64,000 nucleotides of DNA from Actinopolymorpha pittospori (GCF_014873875.1 NZ_JADBEM010000001.1:3968001-4032000); one strand, 5' to 3'. Positions 17,105 to 25,922 are shown, counted from the first letter of the stretch. Numbers and translations are program-made. Notes: generated by a model from the letters alone, not told the origin.

Positions 17105-18558
17105 GCGGGGCGGTCCTCGCGCCCGACGGCGTACGTCTGCGTCTCGCGCTCCTGGTCAGCGTGGCCGGGGCGATGATCGTCGCGCTGGACGGCACCGTGC
17201 TGTTGGTGGCGCAGCCCAGTCTGGGACACGAACTCGGCGCGAGCGTCGCGCAGGTCCAGTGGACGAGCACCAGCTACCTGCTCGCGGTGGCCGCGCTTCT
17301 CGTCGTCGCCGGACGCCTGGGCGACCGGTACGGCCACCCGCGGATGCTCTTCGTCGGCGTACTCGGCTTCGCCGCCGCCTCCGCGGGTATCGCCCTCGCG
17401 CCCGGAGTCCGCTGGGTGATCGCTTTGCGCGCCGTCCAGGGCGTGTTCGGCGCGCTCCTTCAGCCGGCGACGCTCGCGCTGCTCCGGTTGACGTATCCGG
17501 CGAACCGGCTCGCGGGGCCGATCGCCGTCCGGACTAGCGCCATCGGGCTCGCCGGCGCGGCCGGTCCGGTGCTCGGTGGCGTGCTCGTCGCGCACCTCGG
17601 ATGGCGCGCGGTGTTCGTCGTCAACGTGCCGGTGGCACTCGCCATCGCCGCGATCACCCGCGCCGTGCGGGCGCCCTCGGTGCCGGGTCCGGGGTCGCGG
17701 CGGCTCGACGTCACCGGCGCGGCACTCCTCGCGATCATGCTCGGGGCCCTCGTCCACACCCTGGTCGGCGTACCGGCGCACGGGTGGGTCGGCGCGCCGA
17801 CGCTGCTCGGGCTGGTCGTTGTCGTGGCCGTCGCGGTGGTGCTGGTCGGGCACGAACGCCGTACGCCGGACCCGATCGTGCCCGCCGTCGTCGCCCGGTC
17901 CGTACCGGTGACGGCATCGATGGCGATCCTGCTCCTCGCGAGCGGCGGGATGTTCGGCGCGCTCTTCGTGGCGAACTTCTTCCTCCAGGACGTCCTCCGG
18001 CTCGACCCGCTGGCTACCGGGCTGCGGGTGCTTCCCCTGACCCTCCTCATGGTGCTCGGCGCGCCGCTCGCCGGTGCCGCGCTGCGCTGGTTCGGCCCAC
18101 GCGGGGTCGCGGTCGTGGGCACGCTCCTCGTCGCGCTCGGCATCGTCGGCCTGGCCGTCCTGTCCACCCTCGGGCCGACCGGCCCGTGGTGGGTCGGCGC
18201 AGCGACCTTCGCCGTCCTCGGTGCGGGGTTCGCGACCGTCATGGTCACCGCCACCGGAAACGTCGTCGGTGACGCGTCACCCGGATACGCCGGGGTCGTC
18301 GGTGGGCTCAAGCAGACGGCGATGAATCTCGGACCGACCCTCGGCATCGCCGTCGCCGCCAGCGTGCTGCTGCTGGGATCCTCGCGTGGGGGTCCGCCCG
18401 GTTCGGGCGCGGTCGAGCCGGGTGGTGTCGTGGGAACCGGCGGCGTCGTGGGAACCGGCGCGGGGATGGGTCCGACCCTGCTGGTGCTGGCCGGACTCGC
18501 CGCGCTCGCGTTGGTCCCGGCGGCGCTGCTCCCCTCGCCGGACCGGAGCACACCCTAG
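17101..18558 (+). CDS. MFS drug exporter, DHA2 (EmrB/QacA) type
   Basis: 485 aa, GTG start overlapping the tetR stop by 4 nt. Fourteen predicted membrane spans. Motif A is LVVAGRLGDRYGHPRM, motif C is LAGAAGPVLGGVLVAHLGWRAVF, and motif D1 is near VALDGTVLLVAQPSLG. A Gly/Val repeat (GGVVGTGGVVGTG) precedes the last span. It likely exports a hydrophobic or cationic compound in exchange for protons under control of the upstream TetR. Confidence 0.92.
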   Translation: MSGAVLAPDGVRLRLALLVSVAGAMIVALDGTVLLVAQPSLGHELGASVAQVQWTSTSYLLAVAALLVVAGRLGDRYGHPRMLFVGVLGFAAASAGIALAPGVRWVIALRAVQGVFGALLQPATLALLRLTYPANRLAGPIAVRTSAIGLAGAAGPVLGGVLVAHLGWRAVFVVNVPVALAIAAITRAVRAPSVPGPGSRRLDVTGAALLAIMLGALVHTLVGVPAHGWVGAPTLLGLVVVVAVAVVLVGHERRTPDPIVPAVVARSVPVTASMAILLLASGGMFGALFVANFFLQDVLRLDPLATGLRVLPLTLLMVLGAPLAGAALRWFGPRGVAVVGTLLVALGIVGLAVLSTLGPTGPWWVGAATFAVLGAGFATVMVTATGNVVGDASPGYAGVVGGLKQTAMNLGPTLGIAVAASVLLLGSSRGGPPGSGAVEPGGVVGTGGVVGTGAGMGPTLLVLAGLAALALVPAALLPSPDRSTP

Positions 18559-18688
18559 GGCGATCCCGACCGCGATATCGGGGACTTCCCGCATGGTTGG
18601 CCGGCTCGACCCGTCCTAGGGTCGTCCTACGTGAGACGCGTACGCCGCCAGCACGAACGGCAGCAGCACGAACGGCAACGACAAACGG

Positions 18689-19105
18689 GTGACGGTGCCG
18701 GCGGGCATCCCCGTGACCGGCCGGACCTCCAACGGCGGGATCACGTTGAGCGCCGTGGGCGACGTCGACGTACGGACGAGCTCCGGGCAGATCCGGCTCG
18801 AGAAGATCTCCGGAGACGTCAGTGCCCGGACCAGCGACGGCCAGGTCGTGGGCCGGGCGGTGGCCGGGCACGTCGAGGCGCAGACGTCCAACGGCACGAT
18901 CGACCTCGCCACGGCGAAGGCGCAGGACGTGCGGGCCGTGACCAGCAACGGTGACATCAAGCTCGCCGTCCCGGCCGGTCACTACCAGGTGTCGGCCCAC
19001 ACCAGCCACGGCGACCGGACGATCGGCGTCGCCGACGAGTCGGGTGCTCCGCATCGGCTCGACCTGCGCAGCAGCAACGGCGACATCACCGTCGAATCCG
19101 CCTGA
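18689..19105 (+). CDS. DUF4097-type beta-repeat protein, short or truncated
   Basis: 138 aa from GTG 18689. It consists of short beta-strand repeats of the pattern TSNGGITLSAVGDVDVRTSSGQIRLEKISGDVSART, typical of DUF4097 (adhesin-like, LiaG-related). Family members are usually longer, with an N-terminal segment and often a membrane anchor. Here the same frame continues upstream with plausible family sequence (TNGSSTNGNDKRV) but hits a TGA at 18632, so the gene may be a 3' remnant. Confidence 0.65.
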   Translation: MTVPAGIPVTGRTSNGGITLSAVGDVDVRTSSGQIRLEKISGDVSARTSDGQVVGRAVAGHVEAQTSNGTIDLATAKAQDVRAVTSNGDIKLAVPAGHYQVSAHTSHGDRTIGVADESGAPHRLDLRSSNGDITVESA

Positions 19106-19187
19106 GCTGGCGCGTCCCCTGTGGACGCCTCCGACCCGATTCGACCCATCTCGCGTATCTTGTCCGCGAACGTGGGAAAGGCGTGCC

Positions 19188-19811
19188 GTGGCGAGAAGCA
19201 ACACGAAGGTGGCCCGAGCGATCGTGCGCCGCCTCAGGGCGATGACGCACCGTGAGGTCAGGGTGGTGCAGGCCGGCGGGCCGCGCAACTGGACCCGCGA
19301 GCTCAACCGCAGCCGCAGGCGCGGCACGAACTCCGCCAACTGGCGCCCGGAGACGATCTACCAGGTTCATAACGGCCGGGCCAACAGCACCTACGTCTAC
19401 ATGACCGACGCGCACGGCCGGGTCGTCCGGGCAGAAGGCCAGCTCGTCCTGCGCAGCAGCGTCCGCCACGGCACTCAGCAGGGGCGGGCCGGTTACGGCG
19501 CGGGCCGTGGCGTCGGCAACAGCGGGGACGAGGGCGGCCACCTCTTCGGCACCCAGTTCGGCGGCGCCGGCGAGGGCCTCAACATGCTCCCGCAGTCGGC
19601 CCAGCTCAACAGCCAGGGACGCCGGGAGTGGTACAGAATGGAGCAGATGTGGGCCCAGGAGCTGCGTGCGGGCAACGAGGTCCACGTGAAAATTCTGCCG
19701 ACCTACCCCCGGGGACCCGGTGATCGTCCGAACCTGTACATAGTTGAGTACACCATCACGGACAAGAACGGCAGGAGCCGGACGATCCCGAGGGTCTTCG
19801 AGAACAACTGA
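19188..19811 (+). CDS. DNA/RNA non-specific endonuclease-type toxin
   Basis: 207 aa from GTG 19188. The C-terminal half matches the polymorphic-toxin nuclease domain Endonuclea_NS_2: YVYMTDAHGRVVRAEGQL, then DEGGHLFGTQFGGAGEGLNM, which holds the catalytic His and the metal-binding Asn, and SQGRREWYRMEQMW. The N-terminus is very basic (VARSNTKVARAIVRRLRAM) with no signal peptide, WXG or RHS region. The gene ends 11 bp before a YezG-like immunity gene. It is best read as a toxin tip without its delivery module. Confidence 0.82.
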   Translation: MARSNTKVARAIVRRLRAMTHREVRVVQAGGPRNWTRELNRSRRRGTNSANWRPETIYQVHNGRANSTYVYMTDAHGRVVRAEGQLVLRSSVRHGTQQGRAGYGAGRGVGNSGDEGGHLFGTQFGGAGEGLNMLPQSAQLNSQGRREWYRMEQMWAQELRAGNEVHVKILPTYPRGPGDRPNLYIVEYTITDKNGRSRTIPRVFENN

Positions 19812-19822
19812 AGGGGCAGTAG

Positions 19823-20233
19823 ATGGCGGACCAAGCTGATCTCTACCAGCAGATCGGGCAGGCGCTGGTGGACGAGCTTCCCGAGGACGGGTGGGAGTCC
19901 GTCAAGGTGACCTGTTACATGGTCACTGTCGTCACGGAGTTCCGTGGGACGCTCGTCCGGTCCGGCGGCGAGGAGGACTTCACTCCGCCCGCTGCCACGA
20001 TCTACTACCCGTTCAAGCAACTCCGCGAGGAGACCTACGAGCCCGGCAAGGGCGCCTGGTTCACCGCGACCTTCCGGATGAGCGCCACGGGTAGCTTCTC
20101 GATCGACTACGACTACGACAGCAAGCCTGACCTGCGGCCCGAGCCGCTGGACGAGACCTGGTTCGACGATCTCGAGACCTACCCGCGTGACCCCGAGCTG
20201 ATCCCGGCCTGGATGCCTCGACCCGATCGGTAG
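19823..20233 (+). CDS. YezG-family immunity protein
   Basis: 136 aa from ATG 19823 with AAGGGGC upstream. It has the DUF600/YezG pattern: an N-terminal helix LYQQIGQALVDELPEDGWESV, a central sheet and the C-terminal signature GSFSIDYDYDSKPDLRPEPLDETWFDDLETYPRD. YezG-type proteins neutralise nuclease toxins of LXG or other polymorphic systems. Position directly behind the nuclease gene supports a cognate pair. It is acidic, against a basic toxin. Confidence 0.8.
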   Translation: MADQADLYQQIGQALVDELPEDGWESVKVTCYMVTVVTEFRGTLVRSGGEEDFTPPAATIYYPFKQLREETYEPGKGAWFTATFRMSATGSFSIDYDYDSKPDLRPEPLDETWFDDLETYPRDPELIPAWMPRPDR

Positions 20234-20253
20234 GCCGCTCGGCAGTACGTCGA

Positions 20254-20838
20254 TCAGTCACGCGTCGGAGCGGCGCGCACGTGCATGCGTTGCCCCTGCG
20301 GCCCGAACAGGCTGAGGAACTCCACGCTCTCCTCGCCCGCTCGCCCGAACCAGTGCGGCGTCCGAGTGTCGAACTCCGCCGCCTCGCCTGCGGGGAGAAC
20401 GATGTCGTGTTCGCCCAGAACGAGGCGAAGCTCACCCTTGATCACATACATCCACTCATAACCCTCGTGGACCTGTGGGGTGGGTTCACCCTTCGGGGCG
20501 CTGGCCGGGATGACGTGCTTGAACACCTGGAGCCCGCCCGAGCCGCGGCTCAGCGGCAGGATCACCTGTCCGTAACGCGTGATCGGACGGATGTGGACAC
20601 GCGGGTCGCCGGTGGCGGGGGCGCCGACGAGATCGTCGAGGGGTACGCCGTGTGCCCGGGCGAGTGGGAGCAGCAACTCCAGCGTGGGCTTGCGTTGCCC
20701 GGACTCCAACCGGGACAGCGTGCTGACGGAGATGCCAGTCGCGGTTGACAGATCGGCGAGGGTGACCTGCCGCCGAAGGCGCAGGGCCCGCAGTCTCGGC
20801 CCGACCTCGGCGACGACGCGTCCGGTGGTGTCGTCCAC
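20254..20838 (-). CDS. XRE-family regulator with C-terminal cupin domain
   Basis: About 194 aa from GTG 20838; the frame is open further upstream and the start is not certain. HTH: RLRALRLRRQVTLADLSTATGISVSTLSRLESGQRKPT. The cupin_2 domain follows: VHEGYEWMYVIKGELRLVLGEHDIVLPAGEAAEFDTRTPHWF. Such proteins bind DNA through the HTH and a small ligand through the cupin. It is divergent from the flavoprotein gene at 20954, its likely target. Confidence 0.9.
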   Translation of the reverse strand: MDDTTGRVVAEVGPRLRALRLRRQVTLADLSTATGISVSTLSRLESGQRKPTLELLLPLARAHGVPLDDLVGAPATGDPRVHIRPITRYGQVILPLSRGSGGLQVFKHVIPASAPKGEPTPQVHEGYEWMYVIKGELRLVLGEHDIVLPAGEAAEFDTRTPHWFGRAGEESVEFLSLFGPQGQRMHVRAAPTRD

Positions 20839-20953
20839 CTCGTCAGTTTGCCATAGCGGCAAGAACCTTTGTCGTTCCCGAAGGTGGCCGCCGACCATGG
20901 TCCCAGGTCCGGAGCCGATCGCTCCGGCGGCGACGAAGGGAAGCGCGATACAG

Positions 20954-22012
20954 ATGGCGGCAGAGGTGTACGACGTGGTGGTCATCGGCGGAGGCGCGGC
21001 CGGACTGAGCGCGGCCGTGACGCTTGGACGGGCGCGGCGTTCGGTGGTGGTGGTCGACGCGGGCGAGCCGCGGAACGCGCCGGCGGCGGGCGTGCACGGG
21101 TTCCTCACCCGCGACGGCATGAGCCCTGCGGACCTGGTCCGCGTGGGGCGTTCCGAGGTCGCGTCGTACGGCGGTGTCCTTCGTGACGGGCAGGTCGTCT
21201 CGGCCGAACGCGACGGCACCAGGTTCACCGTGCGGACGGACGACGGACAGGCCGTTCACGGGCGCCGGATCCTGGTCGCCACCGGACTGCTCGACGAGCT
21301 TCCGGACGTTCCGGGGCTGCGGGAGCGGTGGGGGAAGGACGTCGTGCACTGCCCGTACTGCCACGGCTTCGAGGTGCGCGACCGGGTCATCGGGGTGCTC
21401 GGCAGCGGGCCGATGGCGATGCACCAGGTCCAGCTGTTCCGGCAGTGGAGTCCGCGGATTGTGCTCTTCCGCAACGACGTCGTGCAGCCCTCCGATCAGG
21501 AGTGGGAGGAACTCGCGGCGCGCGGCATCACGGTCGTCGACGGCGTGGTGGAGTCGGTCCGGATCGAGGGGGACGCGATCGTGGGCCTGGTGCTCGCGGG
21601 TGGGCGGGTCATCCCGGTCGACGCCGTCGCGGTGCAGCCCTACGTCAGTGCCCGCGCGGACTTCCTCAAGGGCCTCGACCTCACGGCGACGACCGACCCG
21701 CAGGGGCTCGGCACCTTCGTCGCGGCGGACGAACGTGGACTGACGTCCACCCCAGGCGTGTGGGTCGCCGGCAACGTCGCCGACTTCATGGCGCAGGTGG
21801 TCAGCTCCGCGGCCGCCGGCGTGCGGACGGCGGCGACGATCAACGCCGACCTGGTCGCCGAGGAGGTACGCCTCGCGGTGGCGGCGTACCGGGATCCGTT
21901 CTCCGCCGCGTCCGAGGCCCGGCACGCCGAACGACTGCTCGGCGACCGCCGGCACGGTCTCGACCAGGAGCAGGGTCGTTCAGGAGCGGGTGGTCCCGGG
22001 CCGCGCGCGTGA
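20954..22012 (+). CDS. Thioredoxin reductase-like FAD oxidoreductase
   Basis: 352 aa from ATG 20954 with GAAGGGAAG upstream. FAD motif VVIGGGAAGLSAAVTLGRA, NAD(P) motif GVLGSGPMAMH, redox CPYC in VVHCPYCHGFE, and a C-terminal FAD-binding ASTPGVWVAGNVAD-like segment. The CxxC placement and length fit the thioredoxin reductase-like branch common in actinobacteria. The C-terminus extends past the usual end with HAERLLGDRRHGLDQEQG. The last 33 bp overlap the 3' end of the convergent tetR gene. Confidence 0.9.
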   Translation: MAAEVYDVVVIGGGAAGLSAAVTLGRARRSVVVVDAGEPRNAPAAGVHGFLTRDGMSPADLVRVGRSEVASYGGVLRDGQVVSAERDGTRFTVRTDDGQAVHGRRILVATGLLDELPDVPGLRERWGKDVVHCPYCHGFEVRDRVIGVLGSGPMAMHQVQLFRQWSPRIVLFRNDVVQPSDQEWEELAARGITVVDGVVESVRIEGDAIVGLVLAGGRVIPVDAVAVQPYVSARADFLKGLDLTATTDPQGLGTFVAADERGLTSTPGVWVAGNVADFMAQVVSSAAAGVRTAATINADLVAEEVRLAVAAYRDPFSAASEARHAERLLGDRRHGLDQEQGRSGAGGPGPRA

Positions 22013-22678
22013 CCTCCTGCGCGATGGCGATGGCGTTGTCGCTGTCGTTGTCGACCCCGATGTCGGCGTCGATCCGGGGCCGGCCTCGCCGACGCACAGG
22101 CGGTCCAGATGCGTGGCCACGACGCGGCGTGCGGCTTCGTCGTCGAGCCGACCGATCAGGACGTGCGCGGTGAGTCCGTCGACGAGGGCGAGCAGGGTGG
22201 CGGCTTCCTGCTCGGGATCGACGTCCGCCGGCACCTGGCCGGCCTGCTGGGCGAGCCGGAGCACGATCGCGATCAGTTCGTGCCCGGCGTCGTAGTGCCG
22301 GCCGAGTTCGGTGCGCAGCGGCGGCGAGACGACCGCGCGGGCGAGGAACGCGATCCAGACCCGGGCCTCCTCGACGTAGGTCTCGTCGGTCATCAGGATC
22401 TCCCCGGCGACCCGCTGGAGGAACTCGCGCGCCGGTAGGCCGGGCTCGACCTCGGCGACGTACCGCTCGATGCGGGTGCCGAGGTGGGCGAGGCTGTGCT
22501 CGAACGCGGCCTCCAGGATGTCGTCCTTCGTACGGAACTGCCGCTGGACGAAGCCGAGTGAGGTGCCGGCCTCGGTCGCGACGGTCCGCAGGCTCACCGC
22601 GTCCAGCCCGTCGCGGCGGGTGATCCGCAGCAGGGCGTCCAGGACAGCCTGGCGGCGGCGTTCGCGCTCATCACTCAC
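21980..22678 (-). CDS. TetR-family transcriptional regulator
   Basis: 232 aa from GTG 22678. HTH: RQAVLDALLRITRRDGLDAVSLRTVATEAGTSLGFVQRQFRTKDDIL. The C-terminal domain ends in an unusual low-complexity tail (TPTSGSTTTATTPSPSRRRSRARPG). Divergent from a small membrane protein gene, with a palindromic operator candidate in between. Confidence 0.88.
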   Translation of the reverse strand: MSDERERRRQAVLDALLRITRRDGLDAVSLRTVATEAGTSLGFVQRQFRTKDDILEAAFEHSLAHLGTRIERYVAEVEPGLPAREFLQRVAGEILMTDETYVEEARVWIAFLARAVVSPPLRTELGRHYDAGHELIAIVLRLAQQAGQVPADVDPEQEAATLLALVDGLTAHVLIGRLDDEAARRVVATHLDRLCVGEAGPGSTPTSGSTTTATTPSPSRRRSRARPGTTRS

Positions 22679-22696
22679 GTGCTCAGTATGCCCGTC

Positions 22697-22716
22697 ATCG
22701 ATACGATCGCATCGAT
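22697..22716. promoter_or_regulatory. Operator candidate upstream of tetR
   Basis: ATCGATACGATCGCATCGAT is a 20-bp palindrome centred on CGATCG with one mismatched pair. It lies 18 bp upstream of the tetR start and in front of the divergent small membrane gene. Confidence 0.6.
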
Positions 22717-22772
22717 ACGACTGACTCGGACGGATTGTCCGGGCGATCCACGAGCCGCTGGGGGTAGGAGCG

Positions 22773-23000
22773 ATGGACGGGAAGACCTACGACCTGTTGA
22801 GCTTCGTCACGCTGTTCGTCGGGGTGTGGCTCGGTGTGGTCCCGCTGGTGGTCAAGCTGTTCGGGGGCGACCACTTCCGGATCGCGCTCACCCTCGCCCT
22901 GCCCACGCCCTACGACGTGGTCGTCGCCGTCGCGGTCGTCCTGGTGGCGTTCCTGCTCCTCGTCGTCATCGACGGTGCCAAGAAGAGGGCCAGCGCCTGA
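22773..23000 (+). CDS. Small two-span membrane protein
   Basis: 75 aa from ATG 22773 with a strong GGGGGTAGGAGCG ribosome-binding site. Two hydrophobic segments, LLSFVTLFVGVWLGVVPLVV and DVVVAVAVVLVAFLLLVVI, with a basic C-terminus (KKRASA). No family recognised. It is the likely target of the divergent TetR. Confidence 0.72.
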   Translation: MDGKTYDLLSFVTLFVGVWLGVVPLVVKLFGGDHFRIALTLALPTPYDVVVAVAVVLVAFLLLVVIDGAKKRASA

Positions 23001-23116
23001 GCGCGTCCGGGTCCGGCCCGCGCGTAACGAGCCGTCAATGATCTTGAAGCGCCCCTGGAACGCGTCCCCAGGAATCTTCGGGTGACGTGTTCCTTCGGGT
23101 ATGGAGGCCAGACTTC

Positions 23117-24265
23117 GTGAAGCCAATCGATCCAGCCAGCCCTTCCGTCTCGATGGCGATGCTCAGCCGGCGCGGCGTCCTGCGGGCGGTCGGCGCCTCC
23201 GGTGCCGGGCTCGCGCTCGGTACGGCGATGACCTCGCCGGCCTCGGCGGCGGCGACGTCGGGTTCGCCGGCGGCCAGGGGTGGGGCCCGCAAGCCCGTGG
23301 TCCTGCGGACCACACAGGAGACGGCGTTGTGGGGCTACTTCCCGGTCGACCGCGCCCCGGTGATGCGGGTCGCCTCCGGATCGGTCGTCCGCATCGACGC
23401 GGTCAACCAGTCGGGCGTTTCCGCGGCGCAGGGGCCGGTGGCCTACTTCGAGGACCTCGGCGTTCCGGCCGATGAGGTCCTGCCCGAGCTGGCCGAGGTC
23501 GCGAAGAACCCGCGCCCGGCCGGAGCCAGCGGCCACATCCTCACCGGTCCGCTCTACGTCGAGGGCGCGGAGCCGGGCGACGTACTCGAGATCAAGATCA
23601 TGAACGTGTCGCCGCGCGTGGCGTACGGCGTCAACAGCACCGGCCCGGGCAGCGGTGTGTGCCCGGACCTGCTGGACGCGCGTTCGACCCGCCTGCTGCG
23701 ACTCGACAAGCACAACCGGTACTACCAGTTCGCGCCCGGCATCAGGGTGCCGTTCAGCCCGTTCATGGGGATCATGGGCGTCGCGCCACCCACCTCCGCG
23801 GGCTTCGTCTCCGCCAACCCGCCGAACAAATGGGGCGGCAACCTCGACTTCCGCGACCTCATCGCCGGATCGACGTTGTACCTGCCGGTCTTCCAGCCTG
23901 GCGCACTGTTCTACACCGGTGACACACACGGCGCACAAGGACACGGTGAGGTCGACCAGACCGCGGTCGAGCACTCGATGTCGATGACGGCGCAGTTCAC
24001 CGTTCGCAAGGGTGCGAGTCTGGAGTTCCCGCGCGCGGAGAACAAGCAGTACATGTTCTGCATGGGGATCGACGCCGACCTCGACGTCGCCCTGCAGATC
24101 GCCGTACGGGAGGCCTGTGGGTACCTCGTCGAGGCCACCCGTGGCGCGCTCACCACGGCGGACGCCTACGCGTTGTGCAGCATCGCGGTGGACTTCATCG
24201 TCGCCGAGGCCGTCGACGGCAACAAGGTCATCGTCGCCTACATCGCCAAGTCCCTGTTGCCCTGA
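23117..24265 (+). CDS. Tat-exported acetamidase/formamidase family protein
   Basis: 382 aa. GTG 23117 was chosen because GGAGG lies 8 nt upstream. Twin-arginine signal MLSRRGVLRAVGASGAGLALG, followed by an acetamidase/formamidase beta-sandwich: GPLYVEGAEPGDVLEIKI, the glycine/proline-rich PFMGIMGVAPP, and the metal-site segment GDTHGAQGHGEV. Family enzymes hydrolyse short amides to ammonium and a carboxylate. Export is unusual for this family and suggests an extracytoplasmic amide substrate. Confidence 0.87.
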   Translation: MKPIDPASPSVSMAMLSRRGVLRAVGASGAGLALGTAMTSPASAAATSGSPAARGGARKPVVLRTTQETALWGYFPVDRAPVMRVASGSVVRIDAVNQSGVSAAQGPVAYFEDLGVPADEVLPELAEVAKNPRPAGASGHILTGPLYVEGAEPGDVLEIKIMNVSPRVAYGVNSTGPGSGVCPDLLDARSTRLLRLDKHNRYYQFAPGIRVPFSPFMGIMGVAPPTSAGFVSANPPNKWGGNLDFRDLIAGSTLYLPVFQPGALFYTGDTHGAQGHGEVDQTAVEHSMSMTAQFTVRKGASLEFPRAENKQYMFCMGIDADLDVALQIAVREACGYLVEATRGALTTADAYALCSIAVDFIVAEAVDGNKVIVAYIAKSLLP

Positions 24266-24413
24266 CCCGGGCGGTGGTGACCGCGGGGCCCGTGACCGGG
24301 CGCACATCCCGGTCGCGGGTCCCGCCTGGCACGTCGGTGTCGCCGCGGTGCGCAAGTAGAGGTTGACAGTCTCCTACGGTCGGGTCAGGACCGCGAAGGG
24401 AACGACGCGCGGT

Positions 24414-24494
24414 TCAGGCCCGGCCGGCGTTGTGCACGATCAGCGCGATCTGGACCCGGTTGGTGACCTCGAGCGGCACCCTGGCCGCTGCCAT
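24414..24494 (-). pseudogene. C-terminal remnant of a LuxR/NarL response regulator
   Basis: Read on the minus strand, 24494-24414 encodes AARVPLEVTNRVQIALIVHNAGRA then stop. This is the standard last helix and tail of NarL/FixJ regulators. No HTH or receiver domain precedes it; the frame runs into the start of the plus-strand membrane gene. It is a short decayed remnant. Confidence 0.6.
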
Positions 24495-25026
24495 GACCTG
24501 GTGGTGGCAACCGGCCGCGCGGGTGCTGGGTGATCGCTTCCCGTGGTACCAGTGGTACCCCTTCGACGGCATCGGCCCGGTCGTCGTCGGCCTGTCGGTG
24601 CTCCTTCTGCTCATCGGAATCGCGGCCGGCCTGATCCTGCGCCGGACGGTCCTCGCGATGGGCGCGGCACTGGTCGCGGGCGGATTGGTGCTCTACGTCC
24701 TGGAGCACGTGCGTGCCCACCTGCTGCCGACCACGACGGCGACCGTGCAGCACAGCCTGACCGTTCCCGGCCTGGACAACGCCTGGGTGCTGGCCGAAGG
24801 CCCGCTCTCCCCGTCCGGGCGCCGCGTGTCGGACCTACCGGCCTGTTACGCGATGGACGACTTCCGTGCATGTCTCGTGCAACACGGACGGACGGGACGC
24901 TGGGCGGACTTCCACCCGGCCACCCAGCTCTGGCCGCTGCAGTGGGCGGAGGCCGGACTGTGTGTCGTCGTCGCGGCCGCGCTCGCCGCCCTCTGTGTCT
25001 GGTGGATCCGTCGCCGGCTGGCGTGA
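24493..25026 (+). CDS. Three-span membrane protein of unknown function
   Basis: 177 aa from ATG 24493; the start is uncertain because the frame is open back to 24430. Spans GPVVVGLSVLLLLIGIAAGL, VLAMGAALVAGGLVLYVL and AGLCVVVAAALAALCVWWI flank an extracytoplasmic loop with two Cys residues (DLPACYAMDDFRACLVQHG). No family recognised. Confidence 0.6.
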   Translation: MTWWWQPAARVLGDRFPWYQWYPFDGIGPVVVGLSVLLLLIGIAAGLILRRTVLAMGAALVAGGLVLYVLEHVRAHLLPTTTATVQHSLTVPGLDNAWVLAEGPLSPSGRRVSDLPACYAMDDFRACLVQHGRTGRWADFHPATQLWPLQWAEAGLCVVVAAALAALCVWWIRRRLA

Positions 25027-25072
25027 CGCCTCTCCCACACCTGCTCCGAACTCGCATGCCCAGAAAGAAGCC

Positions 25073-25858
25073 ATGCAGACCTACCCAACTTCGCCGACGC
25101 CGCGACGAGCCCGACTTCTCGTGGGACTTGCCACGCTCGCGGCCCTGGCCTGCGGCCTGAGCGCGTGCGGCACGTCGTACCCCGTGACGTCGCCCAGCGA
25201 CGCGCGCACCGACACCGCCGCGACCACCATCCACGCCATGACCACACCGAGTCGACATGCGCCTGCGGACCAGGCGGGCAGCGCCGACCAGGGCAACTCG
25301 GTCGACTGCCGGAAGGCAAAGTGTGTCGCCCTGAGCTTCGACGCGGGACCGAGCGAGAACACGCCGCGGTTGTTGAGCATCCTGCAGCGGTACGACGCGC
25401 ACGCGACGTTCTTCCTGCTCGGCAAGAACCACGTCCTGAAGTACCCGGGTGTGGTCCGCCGGATGGCCGACGCGGACGACGAGAGCGGCAACCACACCTG
25501 GACGCACCAGATCCTGACCGAGATCGAGCCCGCGAAGGCTCGCGAGGAACTCGCCCTGACCCAGGACGCGATCGAACGCATCACCGGACGCGAGCCCACC
25601 CTGATGCGTCCACCGCAGGGCCGCACCAACGCGGAGGTGACGAGGATCAGGCGTCAACTCGGCCTGTCCCAGGTGCTGTGGAGTGTGACGGCGAAGGACT
25701 ACGAGACCACGGACTCCGCCCTGATCAGGCAACGGGTGCTCGACCAGACCAGACGTGACGGCATCATCTTGTTGCACGACATCTACGCGGGAACGCTCCC
25801 CGCCGTGCCAGGAATCCTGGCGGAGTTGGACAGGCCCGGCATGGTCTATCGGCCCTGA
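25073..25858 (+). CDS. Polysaccharide deacetylase lipoprotein (NodB domain, CE4)
   Basis: 261 aa from ATG 25073. Lipoprotein signal LLVGLATLAALACGLSACG. The NodB domain begins at CVALSFDAGPSENTPRLL. Motif 1 is FDAGP instead of the common FDDGP, so the catalytic Asp is present but the usual metal-ligand Asp is Ala. Motif 2 is NHTWTH, motif 3 is RPPQG, and the terminal LxH motif is IILLHDI. CE4 enzymes remove N- or O-acetyl groups from peptidoglycan or other polysaccharides at the cell surface. Confidence 0.88.
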   Translation: MQTYPTSPTPRRARLLVGLATLAALACGLSACGTSYPVTSPSDARTDTAATTIHAMTTPSRHAPADQAGSADQGNSVDCRKAKCVALSFDAGPSENTPRLLSILQRYDAHATFFLLGKNHVLKYPGVVRRMADADDESGNHTWTHQILTEIEPAKAREELALTQDAIERITGREPTLMRPPQGRTNAEVTRIRRQLGLSQVLWSVTAKDYETTDSALIRQRVLDQTRRDGIILLHDIYAGTLPAVPGILAELDRPGMVYRP

Positions 25859-25922
25859 CCCGGGAGCGGCTCGAGCCCTGTGCTCCTCGACTCTGTGCCG
25901 TTCGCTTCTGTGCCCCGTCGAC

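Noticed and set aside
18644..18675. Direct repeat of AGCACGAACGGC
   Set aside because: It encodes the STNG repeats of the DUF4097 frame rather than a regulatory site.
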